Shown: piece by piece, positions 8,761-17,035 of the stretch
Numbering within the stretch: the stretch's first letter is position 1
How the letters are laid out: each line of letters starts with the position of its first letter
NCBI GenBank assembly: GCA_017647795.1
Contig: JAGCJX010000024.1
Coordinates: forward strand, 1 to 47,765
Length of the DNA: 47,765 nt
Direction of reading: 5' to 3'
DNA from: Bacteroidales bacterium
GTDB lineage: Bacteria; Bacteroidota; Bacteroidia; Bacteroidales; UBA932
Made by a program: the position numbers and the translations under genes
The notes under the pieces: generated by a model
The model's input: the letters and a program-made list of their open reading frames with translations, nothing else
Database searches by the model: none
What the model was told of the DNA's origin: nothing

Positions 8761-10677
8761 TTAGAATCGGAACATCCAGGCGATTTGGAAGTTGATACCG
8801 GGCATGGCGTAAAACAATACGTTTTGGTAATTGGTATTTAACAGGTTGTTGATTGTGAAACTCAAATCGCTGGGCTGCCGGAAGCAATGTAGCCGGTAGC
8901 GGAGGGTGGTATTCAGCAGGAAGTAGGGATCAAGCTGCTCGAAACGGTCGGTGGTGGTCCGACTGCCAATGAAATGTCCATCCAGTTGGAAAAGCCAATT
9001 CCGGTAGGAGGCCTCGAAACTTGCGTTGGCGGTGTGCTGGGGTTGGTAGGCGAGCTGGTGGCCGAGGTTGGGATCGTTGGGCCGTGTCGATGCGGTCTGG
9101 CAGACGTGGGTATAGGCATAGTCTGCTGTTAACCCGAGCTGTCCCCAGTTGTATTCCCGGCGGAGGTGAGCATTGGCTTCCAGTCCGCGGGACTCTACTT
9201 GGGCAAGGTTTTGGGGACGCCAGATTTCGCCGACCGGCAGCCAGCGAATCCAGTTGCGTACGTTGGCTTGGTAGACAGTCAGGTCGCATCCAACCTCCCA
9301 TTGTGCGTGTTCGTAATGATAGGCAACCCCCGTTTCCAGGTTGTTGGAGATTTCGGGAAGGAGGTGGACGTTGTTACCGCCCCAATAGCGGTCGTTGAGG
9401 GTGGGAATCTTGGTGCTTTGGGCCCAGGCACCCCGAAGCTGGATGCGGTGCTTACCAAGGTTCCACTCGTATTGCAGGTTTGCAGAGGGCAACCACGGGA
9501 CGGAGACGTCGGTTACGTGGATGTGGCGGATTCCGGCGCTCAGCGTCAGACCCTCAGCTGGCAGGAGGCGGCCGGTGGCATAGGCTTCGTTTCGCCATTC
9601 GTGAATGCCTTCTCCGTAGGCATATACTTGGGGAAGGGTGTAGAGATGGAGGGTTCCTGCCTTGAGGGAGAAGTATCGTTGTCGGTATTCGGCTTCCACA
9701 TTGGCTTGGCCTCGGTGGGCGGCAATGACATCGCCTTCGTAGCGTTCATCGTCGTAGCTGTAGGAGGCCCGAACGTTGTAGTGTAAGGTGTTGGAGGCGG
9801 TACTTCCTTGGAGGTTGAGGTACGCCTTGGTGTTGTTGTCAAAGATAGACTTATAGGTCTTGGGGTGGGCGTTGCTGGCAACCGAGGGTTGGATTTCGCG
9901 GTTGAAATCCAGGTAGTAAACGCCAGTTGACAGCAGGTGCTGATCGTTGATGCGGTAGAAGAATTCTTGGAGGACACCGTAATTCCGGTAAGCTGCATTG
10001 TTCACCGTCTCGACCGGATGGCCTGCTCGTGTGTTGTTCCGGAACGTGAAATCATTCTTGGCTCCGGTATAGAAGAGGGCGGTTTTGCTTTCCAGCCTGC
10101 CGGAATTGTAGCGTAGGGTGGTTCCCAGGAAGTTGTGTTCGAAACTTCCACCTCGCATCAGAACGTTGCCGGAGAAGCCTTCTTCCCAGCGCGGGGTTGT
10201 GCGGAGTTGGAGGGCCCCTCCGATGGAACCGTTGCCGTACAGGGAGGAGTTGCCGCCTAGGTGAATTTCCAACCCGTCAAAGAAATACAGGGGGACGTGG
10301 CTCAGGTCCGTTTGCCCCAGGGTGGGGAGGCTCAGATCCTGGCCGTTCCAGTCAATGCTGGTGTGCGAGGACGACGTGCCCCGTAAGGATAGGTAAGCAC
10401 TGGCGCCGTTGCCGTATTCTTTGATGTAGAGCGAGGTTCTGGCTTTGAGAAAGTCCGAGAGGGATTGGGCCCGTTCGTTGTCGAGAATTTTCTCGTTGAA
10501 GGAGAGGTTGCGCTGGCCGATGCCGTAGCGACTGTTGTCGGAGGTGCCGACGTTGCGGAAGGCGGTGACACAACCGGCTTCCAAATACAGGGTATCTTGC
10601 TCGAACAAGGGACGCGCACAGCTGTCCGTTGTTGGTGTACCCCATGCAAACAATGCAAGGAGAAGTGTTAAAAGCAT
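8761..10677 (-). CDS. btuB: TonB-dependent outer-membrane cobalamin receptor, BtuB-like
   Basis: This 638-aa protein has a Sec signal peptide (cleavage probably near residue 20), a plug domain at about 45-160 (SLSDFLKARTSLYIKEYG and the LSLRGTSSSHT and GSIGGALQLRTT segments are typical plug motifs), and a 22-strand barrel ending in the terminal aromatic signature MFRF. It moves its ligand across the outer membrane using TonB-ExbBD energy. Cobalamin is inferred from the riboswitch immediately upstream and the BtuG-like gene downstream; the barrel alone would not show the substrate. The start ATG is embedded in a small hairpin (10675-10698) that may serve as the riboswitch output. Confidence 0.88.
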   Translation of the reverse strand: MLLTLLLALFAWGTPTTDSCARPLFEQDTLYLEAGCVTAFRNVGTSDNSRYGIGQRNLSFNEKILDNERAQSLSDFLKARTSLYIKEYGNGASAYLSLRGTSSSHTSIDWNGQDLSLPTLGQTDLSHVPLYFFDGLEIHLGGNSSLYGNGSIGGALQLRTTPRWEEGFSGNVLMRGGSFEHNFLGTTLRYNSGRLESKTALFYTGAKNDFTFRNNTRAGHPVETVNNAAYRNYGVLQEFFYRINDQHLLSTGVYYLDFNREIQPSVASNAHPKTYKSIFDNNTKAYLNLQGSTASNTLHYNVRASYSYDDERYEGDVIAAHRGQANVEAEYRQRYFSLKAGTLHLYTLPQVYAYGEGIHEWRNEAYATGRLLPAEGLTLSAGIRHIHVTDVSVPWLPSANLQYEWNLGKHRIQLRGAWAQSTKIPTLNDRYWGGNNVHLLPEISNNLETGVAYHYEHAQWEVGCDLTVYQANVRNWIRWLPVGEIWRPQNLAQVESRGLEANAHLRREYNWGQLGLTADYAYTHVCQTASTRPNDPNLGHQLAYQPQHTANASFEASYRNWLFQLDGHFIGSRTTTDRFEQLDPYFLLNTTLRYRLHCFRQPSDLSFTINNLLNTNYQNVLFYAMPGINFQIAWMFRF

Positions 10678-10698
10678 ACTCTATTTCCCGAAAGTATG
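10675..10698 (-). promoter_or_regulatory. Possible start-codon-sequestering hairpin of btuB
   Basis: Between the riboswitch aptamer and btuB, 6-nt arms CATACT and AGTATG can pair across a 12-nt loop on the minus strand. The second arm contains the btuB start codon. This could be the translational expression platform of the riboswitch. The stem is short, so this is tentative. Confidence 0.35.
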
Positions 10699-10705
10699 GT
10701 TAACC

Positions 10706-10854
10706 CTGATTTGAGCGCAGGTTTTCTGACTTTGCCTGCCCGACCTTCCCATCCCGAAGGACAGTGGTTTATTCGGTTGAATCCTGATGGATTGGCTTTA
10801 CAGCAGCGGGTACTGTTCCCGATTTTCACGGGATTCCCTCACGCCCAAATCCAG
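10706..10854 (-). promoter_or_regulatory. Cobalamin riboswitch (adenosylcobalamin-type aptamer)
   Basis: On the minus strand the conserved core appears in order: GAGGGAATCCCGTGAAAAT, then AGTACCCGCTGCTGTAAAGCC (split by the usual short spacer), CCACTG, GGGAAGG and the B12 box AGTCAGAAAACCTGC at 10717-10731. The ends can form a P1 stem (10706-10713 with 10846-10854). Such RNAs bind a B12 coenzyme and lower expression of downstream uptake genes, here btuB and btuG. The aptamer begins only about 8 nt after the stop codon of the OsmC-like gene, so read-through from miaB-osmC or a promoter inside osmC must supply the transcript. Confidence 0.93.
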
Positions 10855-10861
10855 GTATTTG

Positions 10862-11269
10862 TTAGTAATTGAATTTGATGGTCTTGATGATGTCCGGATG
10901 CAAGCTGTTTGCTACGGGGCAGGTTCTTGCAGCAGACTCAATGAAACGTTTTTCGCGGTCGGAGTAGTTGCTTCCTTCCGGGAAGGTGAACGTTACAATG
11001 ATTTCAGCAACACGGCGCGGGTTGGCCGCCATGATCTTTTCGGTATCTACAACGGTGCCATCAATGTTGAATCCGTGAGCATCTGCAGCTTGTCCCATGA
11101 TGGTCAACATGCAGGAAGCCAACGATGAGGAGAACAAGTCGGTCGGGGAGAAGTATTCTCCTTTTCCTTTGTTGTCCAAGGGAGCATCGGTAATTACTTT
11201 GTTTCCGGATTGGAGGTGTTCGATCTCGGTTCTATAGCCGCCGAGATAGACGGTTTTCATTTTTGTCAT
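10862..11269 (-). CDS. OsmC/Ohr family protein
   Basis: The 135-aa protein has the two family cysteines in their usual settings, SSLASCM near residue 53 and ARTCPVANSLHPDI near 113, which form the peroxidatic centre of OsmC/Ohr-type organic hydroperoxide reductases. The central helix-loop region and length fit a YhfA-like OsmC subfamily. It is therefore probably a cytoplasmic thiol-dependent peroxidase, although its actual substrate is unknown. The gene follows miaB by 29 nt on the same strand and precedes the cobalamin riboswitch. The start could be three codons further in (Met4). Confidence 0.85.
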   Translation of the reverse strand: MTKMKTVYLGGYRTEIEHLQSGNKVITDAPLDNKGKGEYFSPTDLFSSSLASCMLTIMGQAADAHGFNIDGTVVDTEKIMAANPRRVAEIIVTFTFPEGSNYSDREKRFIESAARTCPVANSLHPDIIKTIKFNY

Positions 11270-11298
11270 AGCAATGTACTTTTAATATTATATCTGAT

Positions 11299-12678
11299 TT
11301 ATTCGTTGACGAGTTCGCAAATCAAAGTGGCGGAAGAGCATTCCAACACGCGGACTTTGGCAAAGTCTCCGGTCTTTTTGTCTTTCGCTGTGAAAACACA
11401 GACTTTGTTGTGCGGGGTTCGTCCGACCCATTGTTCGTCCGAGCGTTTGGACGGGCCTTCGATGAGTACTTCAAAAATCTTGCCGATTTCGCGTTGGTTG
11501 CTTTCGAGGGACTTGCGGTTTTGCAGGGCGATGATCTCGTTCAAGCGTCGGGTCTTGGTTTCCAGCGGGACGTCGTCCACAAAGTGACGCGCTGCTTTGG
11601 TGTTGGGACGCATCGAGTATTGGAACATAAAGGCACTGTCAAACCCTACGGTTTCCATCAAAGAGAGGGTGTCTTGGTGCTCTTCTTCGGTCTCGCTGCA
11701 GAAACCGGCGATGACGTCGGTGGAAATGCCGGCGCCAGGGATGATTTCGCGGATTTTCTGGATGCGTTCCAGGTAGGTGGCCCGGTTGTATTTGCGGTTC
11801 ATCTTTTCCAACATACGGTCGTTGCCGGATTGAACGGGCAAGTGGATGTGCGGGCAGATGTTGGCGTGACGGGCCATGGTGTGGAGTACGTCATCGTTCA
11901 TGTCTTTGGGGTGGGAAGTGGCAAAACGAATCCGGGTAGCCGGATCCACCAGGGCCACTTGCTCCAACAGCTGGGCGAAGGTGAGGATTTCTTCCGGGTT
12001 TTCCGGATTTTTCCAGCGGTAGGAGTCTACGTTTTGGCCGAGCAGGTTGATCTCGCGGTAGCCGTTGGCGATGACTTCGCGGGCTTCGCGAAGGATGCTT
12101 TGCGGGTCGCGGCTACGTTCTGCTCCACGAACGTACGGAACAACGCAGTAGGTACACATGTTGTTGCATCCGCGCATGATCGAAATGTAGGCCGATACGC
12201 CGTTCTTGTCCATGCGGACGGGTGAAATTTCGGCGTATGTTTCCTCGTGAGAGAGCTTGGTGTTGATCTGTTTGCCTGAGTCGTTGAGCAACATCAGCAG
12301 GCGCGGAAGATCCCGGTAGGCGTCAGGGCCGACAACCAGGTCCACGGCTTTGTGTTCCAACAACTGCTCTTTCAGGCGTTCGGCCATGCAGCCCAAGATG
12401 CCGACCAACAAGGCCGGACGTTTCTTTTTCTCTTGGAGGAAGTGGTTCAAACGTCCCCAGATGCGTTGTTCTGCATTGTCCCGGATGGAACAAGTGTTGA
12501 CCAGGATCAAATCGGCCGATTCCAGGCCGTCGCAGAGGGTGTATCCTGCTCCTTGGAGGATGGACAGCACCACTTCGCTGTCGTTGAAATTCATTTGACA
12601 GCCGTATGTTTCAATGAAGACGTGCTTTGTCTGCGGGTCAAAGACAGGTCTTACGGAGTGAAAATTGTTCTCAATCAT
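11299..12678 (-). CDS. miaB: tRNA-2-methylthio-N6-dimethylallyladenosine synthase MiaB
   Basis: This 459-aa radical-SAM methylthiotransferase adds the 2-methylthio group to N6-isopentenyl-A37 of tRNAs reading UNN codons. The N-terminal UPF0004 domain holds the three cysteines of the auxiliary cluster (TYGCQMN near residue 24, NTCSIRD and GCMAERL). The radical-SAM CxxxCxxC is in MRGCNNMCTYCVVPYVRG around residue 170, and a TRAM RNA-binding domain closes the protein. A TATCTTTG box on the minus strand ends 4 nt before the ATG, implying a leaderless transcript, and osmC follows in the same direction. Confidence 0.95.
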   Translation of the reverse strand: MIENNFHSVRPVFDPQTKHVFIETYGCQMNFNDSEVVLSILQGAGYTLCDGLESADLILVNTCSIRDNAEQRIWGRLNHFLQEKKKRPALLVGILGCMAERLKEQLLEHKAVDLVVGPDAYRDLPRLLMLLNDSGKQINTKLSHEETYAEISPVRMDKNGVSAYISIMRGCNNMCTYCVVPYVRGAERSRDPQSILREAREVIANGYREINLLGQNVDSYRWKNPENPEEILTFAQLLEQVALVDPATRIRFATSHPKDMNDDVLHTMARHANICPHIHLPVQSGNDRMLEKMNRKYNRATYLERIQKIREIIPGAGISTDVIAGFCSETEEEHQDTLSLMETVGFDSAFMFQYSMRPNTKAARHFVDDVPLETKTRRLNEIIALQNRKSLESNQREIGKIFEVLIEGPSKRSDEQWVGRTPHNKVCVFTAKDKKTGDFAKVRVLECSSATLICELVNE

Positions 12679-12682
12679 ACTG

Positions 12683-12706
12683 CAAAGATAACTTTTTATA
12701 TCTTTG
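12683..12706. promoter_or_regulatory. Back-to-back divergent promoters for miaB and the LEA-type lipoprotein
   Basis: Two -7 boxes lie only 8 bp apart: TATCTTTG on the minus strand (12683-12690) for miaB, and TATCTTTG on the plus strand (12699-12706) for the lipoprotein gene starting at 12728. The segment is an inverted repeat, with GCAAAGATA mirrored by TATCTTTGC. Polymerase bound at one promoter would cover the other. Confidence 0.65.
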
Positions 12707-12727
12707 CGTGATCAAGTTTTGAGGATT

Positions 12728-13219
12728 ATGAGAAAATTTGGTTTGGCTTGTTTGGTCCTCCTTTGTGTGGTGACCGGTTGCAATTGGGTTCAGGAAGTCG
12801 AAGTGGGCGACGTACAGGTCTCCAAGCTTCGGATGGAAATGAACACCAAGAGTGTGCTGATCGAACTGCAGGCTCCGGTGAACAACGGCAGTAGCCGTTA
12901 CTTGGCCCTGACCGGCGTGGATGGGGAAATCTACACCGAGGAAGGGGTGGTGGCCCGCATTGCTTTGGTTGATACCTGCCGTGTGGCTGCCCATACCCAG
13001 GAAAACCTGCTGGTGCCCGTCCGTGTGCAGTTGTCTGATCCGTTGCTGCTGCTGAAAATCGGTCTGAACCTCTCCCCGGAGACGCTGGATGGTTTTTATG
13101 TGCGGGGTGTAGCCGATCTTCAAGTGTCCCGTCGTGAGAACGGCCGCGGTTATACGCACCAGTTTGCGTTGGAGGAACGTCCCCTGGTGGAACTTGCCAA
13201 TCAAATGAATCTCTTTTAG
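12728..13219 (+). CDS. LEA type 2-like lipoprotein
   Basis: The 163-aa product begins with a lipoprotein signal (MRKFGLACLVLLCVVTGC, lipobox VTGC) and continues as a single beta-rich domain of the size of the LEA14/WHy fold (segments VSKLRMEMNTKSVLIELQAP and LLKIGLNLSPE). It probably sits in the periplasm or outer membrane. Function is unknown; LEA type 2 domains are associated with stress tolerance in other organisms, but this cannot be transferred with confidence. The Met at 12728 is chosen over an upstream start at 12704 because it gives a proper signal peptide and lies after the -7 box. It is followed 15 nt later by the SPOR protein gene. Confidence 0.65.
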   Translation: MRKFGLACLVLLCVVTGCNWVQEVEVGDVQVSKLRMEMNTKSVLIELQAPVNNGSSRYLALTGVDGEIYTEEGVVARIALVDTCRVAAHTQENLLVPVRVQLSDPLLLLKIGLNLSPETLDGFYVRGVADLQVSRRENGRGYTHQFALEERPLVELANQMNLF

Positions 13220-13234
13220 TTGGAATCTGGAAAT

Positions 13235-13732
13235 ATGAAAAAGATACTGGTTTTGATGGCCGCTTTGTTCTTGTCAGCGGCAGCGGGCTCAGCCCAATCC
13301 ATTGAACGTGTTTATTTGTCAGCGGATTCGCTTTCGCTGGTCGTGGATACCGTCCGTGTGGTGACCGACAGCATTTCAAAGTTTGACCAACTGATGATGC
13401 AGGTGGGAGGACGTGTTCAGATGACGCCGGCGGTGGAAAACCAGTTGCAGAAACAGGTGGAAGCCAATGCCTCCAGACAAGTGAATGGCTACCGTCTGCG
13501 GATCTATTTTGATAACAAACAAGCCGCCCGGAGAGAGTCCGAAGCGGTTGCCATTGAGTTTTTGATCCGTTATCCGCAGGTTCCCGTCTATCGTTCGTAC
13601 GTGAACCCGTATTTCAAAGTAACGGTGGGAGACTTCCGGACCAAATCCGATGCTTTGCAGTTCATGGAAAAGATCCGGTCTGCCTATCCTGCCGCTTTCC
13701 TGGTGCGTGAAGCGATCGTCACGCAAGAGTAA
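13235..13732 (+). CDS. SPOR domain protein
   Basis: The 165-aa product has a cleavable signal peptide (MKKILVLMAALFLSAAAGSAQ) and a C-terminal SPOR-like domain at about 85-165, recognisable by YRLRIYFDNKQAARRESE, the central VYRSYVNPYFKVTVGDFRT and DALQFMEKIRSAYP. SPOR domains bind denuded glycan strands of septal peptidoglycan, so a role in the cell wall or division site is likely. The start at 13235 is chosen because the upstream in-frame ATG would disrupt the signal peptide. Its stop codon lies 2 nt from that of the convergent GNAT gene. Confidence 0.8.
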   Translation: MKKILVLMAALFLSAAAGSAQSIERVYLSADSLSLVVDTVRVVTDSISKFDQLMMQVGGRVQMTPAVENQLQKQVEANASRQVNGYRLRIYFDNKQAARRESEAVAIEFLIRYPQVPVYRSYVNPYFKVTVGDFRTKSDALQFMEKIRSAYPAAFLVREAIVTQE

Positions 13733-13734
13733 GT

Positions 13735-14721
13735 TTATTGTCCCTGTCCCCTTTTGTTTTTGTTTCTCCACCATTTCGGGAGGAAACGTTGCGCCATGGC
13801 TTGTCGGATGAAGCGGATGGGGTTGAGGTGCCGTCCGATTTTTTCTTCGTAAACGTCCGGAATATAAATCAAAATACCGGTTTCTTCCACCCCACCAAAG
13901 CCGGGGTTCTTGGAGGTCCCGAACACGCGCATGGACGGAGAAATGTTCATGTAAGAGTTGATGAGGGGCGGAATGAACTCGCCTCTTTCCTTTAGCAGGC
14001 GTTGCAATTTCCGGTAGGCTTCTTTGTATTCCATGCCGTCAAACAGGTGAAGGTATTCCGAATTGTTGTTGTCGTATTCAAGGGGTTGAATCGGACGAAC
14101 CAAGTGGTCCGGGTCTTCAAAGAAGTGGTGGAGGAAGTGCAACAGGATGTTGCGGGCCTTGACGTTGTACGTGGTGTACATCGTCACCTTTCCAAAAAAG
14201 TATTCGCAATCTTCGTAGCGGATCATCAGGGCGCCCAGGCCGTCCCACAGGTTGTCCAAGGAATAGAGTCCTTTGCGGCGGGTGCTGGTGCCTTGGTAGC
14301 CCGGTTGGATGAAGGATCGTCCCAGCTCGATGGTCTTCGGCAAGTATTCGTTGACGAAGGAATCGGAGAATTGGAACAATTCGCGGGTAGCCAGTTGTTC
14401 GGGGATGATTTCGGTACCTACCAAATAACGGTAGCCACCAATGATTTCTTGTTCGTTCGGGTCCCAAACGATGAGTTGTCGGTACGGGTTGTTCGGATCC
14501 AAATCGAATTCATCAATGTCCAGCGCCTTTCCAGTGCCACCACCGGCAGCCCGGAAAGAGAGTTCGCGCAACCGTCCGATCTCACGCATGACGTTCGGGG
14601 AGTTGGCTGCGGTTACTTCGTAGATTTCATTCTCGCCTTTTCGCGTATTGCGAACGTACTTGTCCTGGGTAAGTTCAGCCTGGATCAGTTCGCGATCAAC
14701 GGGGGGGATGATGGTTTCCAT
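13735..14721 (-). CDS. glsB: GNAT/hemolysin-like N-acyltransferase (GlsB-like, glycine lipid synthesis)
   Basis: This 328-aa acyltransferase has the OlsB/hemolysin-like GNAT domain: ANSPNVMREIGRLRELSFR near residue 40, the IGGYRYLVGTEII strand near 94, ELGRSFIQPGYQG near 132 and the LFDGMEYKEAYRKLQ segment near 225. In Bacteroides the homologous GlsB adds a 3-hydroxy fatty acid to the amino group of glycine, and GlsA then acylates the hydroxyl to give glycine lipids. The gene begins 2 nt after the stop of the PlsC-like partner, so the pair forms an operon as expected for GlsA-GlsB. An ornithine-type or other aminolipid is possible. Confidence 0.75.
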   Translation of the reverse strand: METIIPPVDRELIQAELTQDKYVRNTRKGENEIYEVTAANSPNVMREIGRLRELSFRAAGGGTGKALDIDEFDLDPNNPYRQLIVWDPNEQEIIGGYRYLVGTEIIPEQLATRELFQFSDSFVNEYLPKTIELGRSFIQPGYQGTSTRRKGLYSLDNLWDGLGALMIRYEDCEYFFGKVTMYTTYNVKARNILLHFLHHFFEDPDHLVRPIQPLEYDNNNSEYLHLFDGMEYKEAYRKLQRLLKERGEFIPPLINSYMNISPSMRVFGTSKNPGFGGVEETGILIYIPDVYEEKIGRHLNPIRFIRQAMAQRFLPKWWRNKNKRGQGQ

Positions 14722-14723
14722 AA

Positions 14724-15554
14724 TTATTGTTTGCTAGGTTTTAGTGCATAGGTTTTGTTTCGGAAGAAAGTAACCCATTCTTTCAAATTTCGTTCCGAAG
14801 TCAATTCTTCGTGCGGGAAGGGGTCTCCGATGTACAGGTCGAAACATTTGCCACGTTTGTTGAACATCTCGTGCGGGAGTAGAATCATGCCGATGTTGAA
14901 TTTGATGCCCAACCGGGACCGCCATCGTTCGATGCGGTAGAACCATTTGGAGTTCAATCCGTCGAAATAGAGCGGAACGATGTCGCGTTGGCTTTCGCGT
15001 GCCTTGACGACAAAGGTCTTTTTCCACTCCAGGTCCACTACCTCCTTGCCGATCTTGCGGGAGCAGAGGCCCGCCGGGAAATAGAGGATTTGGGCTTCCG
15101 AGTCGAAGGCTTGTTGGATTTGGGCGGCATAATCCTGTTTCATCTTTCCGAATTTGTTGACCGGGATGAACAGGTTGCGCAAGGGCTCGATGAAGAGGAG
15201 CAGGTCGTTGACGACAAAGCGGATGACCGGAAAGCGTTGTCCGAAGTGGGACATCAGGATGATGCCGTCCAATCCGCCCAACGGGTGGTTGCAGACGAAG
15301 ATGTAGCGTTTGTTGGGATCCAGGAGATTGCCGCCGTGAATCCGGCAGTCCACATCGATCCAGCGGAGGGCTTCGGTGGCAAATTCCACGCCTTCTTTGC
15401 CGGACAGGTCGCTCAGGGCCTGGTTGAGCTCATCTTGGTGTATGAGCTTCTCAATCAGTCGGATCAGGAACTTCGGGAGGCGCTTTTTCCCTGCCGGGAG
15501 CTTGCTCTCGATGACCTTTTCAATGTCCACGTGTAATTTTTTTTCTGTCGTCAT
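14724..15554 (-). CDS. glsA: PlsC-like O-acyltransferase (GlsA-like, glycine lipid synthesis)
   Basis: The 276-aa product is a lysophospholipid-acyltransferase-family protein. The catalytic HX4D motif appears as NHPLGGLDG near residue 100, and the acceptor-binding block as FPAGLCSRK near 160. With the adjacent GNAT gene it matches the GlsA/GlsB pair that makes glycine lipids in Bacteroides. The start at 15554 is chosen because a -7 box lies at 15597-15604 and any longer frame would start inside that promoter. The gene is divergent from rpoN. Confidence 0.78.
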   Translation of the reverse strand: MTTEKKLHVDIEKVIESKLPAGKKRLPKFLIRLIEKLIHQDELNQALSDLSGKEGVEFATEALRWIDVDCRIHGGNLLDPNKRYIFVCNHPLGGLDGIILMSHFGQRFPVIRFVVNDLLLFIEPLRNLFIPVNKFGKMKQDYAAQIQQAFDSEAQILYFPAGLCSRKIGKEVVDLEWKKTFVVKARESQRDIVPLYFDGLNSKWFYRIERWRSRLGIKFNIGMILLPHEMFNKRGKCFDLYIGDPFPHEELTSERNLKEWVTFFRNKTYALKPSKQ

Positions 15555-15596
15555 CTTGTTTCGGTCTGTATTTTGCAATAGGGTATAATTGCACGA

Positions 15597-15623
15597 CAAA
15601 GTTAAATAAAAATCATATCTTTG
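15597..15623. promoter_or_regulatory. Back-to-back divergent promoters for glsA-glsB and rpoN
   Basis: TAACTTTG on the minus strand (15597-15604) serves the acyltransferase pair, and TATCTTTG on the plus strand (15616-15623) serves rpoN. Only 11 bp separate the boxes, so the two promoters should compete. The rpoN box ends 5 nt before the ATG, implying a leaderless rpoN mRNA. Confidence 0.6.
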
Positions 15624-15628
15624 TAAAT

Positions 15629-17035
15629 ATGATTAAGCAAGTAGCTCAGCAGAAGATGCAACAGGGATTGTCTCCCTTGCAAATTCAAACCATCAAATTG
15701 TTGGAATTGCCGACCTTGGAGTTGGAGCAACGGATCCGGAAAGAATTGGAAGAAAATCCGGTGCTGGATGAAGTTTCAGAAGAAGAAGGAGACGACGCCG
15801 CTCCGAAGAATGTTTCGTTGAGTGACTACCAGCAGGAGGAGTCTGCTGCGTCCTACAAAACTTACATCAACAACCAAGGCAAAGACATGAAGCCCCAGTA
15901 CACGGTGTTTCCGGTGAAGGAGAGTTTTCACCAGAGCCTCGAGATGCAGTTGGGGTACAGCCCGTTGGACGACCGTCAGCGGGAGATTGCCTCGTACCTG
16001 ATTGGCAGCCTGGACGATGACGGTTACTTGCGCACCGACCTGGAGACCTTGGTGGACAACTTGGCCTTCCGGTTGAACATCGAATCCTCAGAAGAAGAAC
16101 TGGAACAAGTCTTGCGCGTGGTGCAGGAGTTGGAACCGGTGGGCATCGGCGCCCGTGACCTGCAGGAATGCCTGTTGCTCCAGATTCGTTCCAAACAACC
16201 GACGCCGGCCCGTAGAATTGCGGAACGCATCCTGAAGGATTTTTTCAATGAATTTACAAAACGCCATTACCAAAAGATTTTGCAGCGCTTGCAGATTTCG
16301 GAAGACGAGCTCAAAGCGTCCATCGATGAGATCGTTCGTCTGAACCCGCGTCCGGGTGGACAAGTGGATGATTCGTATTCCGAACAGACCCAACAGGTAA
16401 TACCGGACTTTGTCCTGGACATTCAGGACGGAGAAATGGTGTTGTCCATGCCCAAGTTCTCCATTCCGGAGTTGCGGGTGAACAAACGCTATGCAGACAT
16501 CCTGATGAAGTCGGCCCAGTCACAAACCCGTTCGGGTCGGGAAACGGCTTCGTTTGTGAAACAGAAACTGGATTCGGCCAAATGGTTTGTTGAGGCGATC
16601 AAGCAACGTCAAAACACGTTGATGAACACGATGAACGCCATTTTGGACTTCCAGAAGGAATTTTTTGTGGATGGTGAAGAAACCAAGTTGCGGCCGATGG
16701 TCCTGAAGAACATCGCAGAAAAGACGGGGTTGGACATTTCGACCATCTCCCGGGTGGTGAACTGCAAATACATCCAGACCCACTTTGGTATCTACCCCTT
16801 GAAATACTTTTTCTCCGAAGGTCTGATGACAGAGTCGGGAGAAGAAGTTTCTACCCGTGAGATCAAGAACGTCTTGGCTACCCAGGTAGAGAACGAGGAT
16901 AAAAGAAAGCCCCTCACGGATGAGGAGCTCGTCACTTTGCTTGCAGAAAAAGGATACAAGGTGGCCCGTCGGACCGTAGCCAAGTACCGCGAGCAATTGA
17001 ACATTCCCATTGCCCGTCTTCGCAAGGAATTATAA
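15629..17035 (+). CDS. rpoN: RNA polymerase sigma-54 factor RpoN
   Basis: The 468-aa sigma-54 has all three regions: the Gln/Leu-rich activator-responsive N-terminus (residues 1-45, LSPLQIQTIKLLELPTLELE), the core-binding domain (about 90-270) and the C-terminal DNA-binding domain with its helix-turn-helix and the RpoN box ARRTVAKYREQLNIP near 447-461. It directs transcription from -24/-12 promoters with enhancer-binding ATPases. The N-terminus aligns from the first Met, so the start appears fixed. The last 6 bp overlap upp, which converges from the other side. Confidence 0.96.
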   Translation: MIKQVAQQKMQQGLSPLQIQTIKLLELPTLELEQRIRKELEENPVLDEVSEEEGDDAAPKNVSLSDYQQEESAASYKTYINNQGKDMKPQYTVFPVKESFHQSLEMQLGYSPLDDRQREIASYLIGSLDDDGYLRTDLETLVDNLAFRLNIESSEEELEQVLRVVQELEPVGIGARDLQECLLLQIRSKQPTPARRIAERILKDFFNEFTKRHYQKILQRLQISEDELKASIDEIVRLNPRPGGQVDDSYSEQTQQVIPDFVLDIQDGEMVLSMPKFSIPELRVNKRYADILMKSAQSQTRSGRETASFVKQKLDSAKWFVEAIKQRQNTLMNTMNAILDFQKEFFVDGEETKLRPMVLKNIAEKTGLDISTISRVVNCKYIQTHFGIYPLKYFFSEGLMTESGEEVSTREIKNVLATQVENEDKRKPLTDEELVTLLAEKGYKVARRTVAKYREQLNIPIARLRKEL

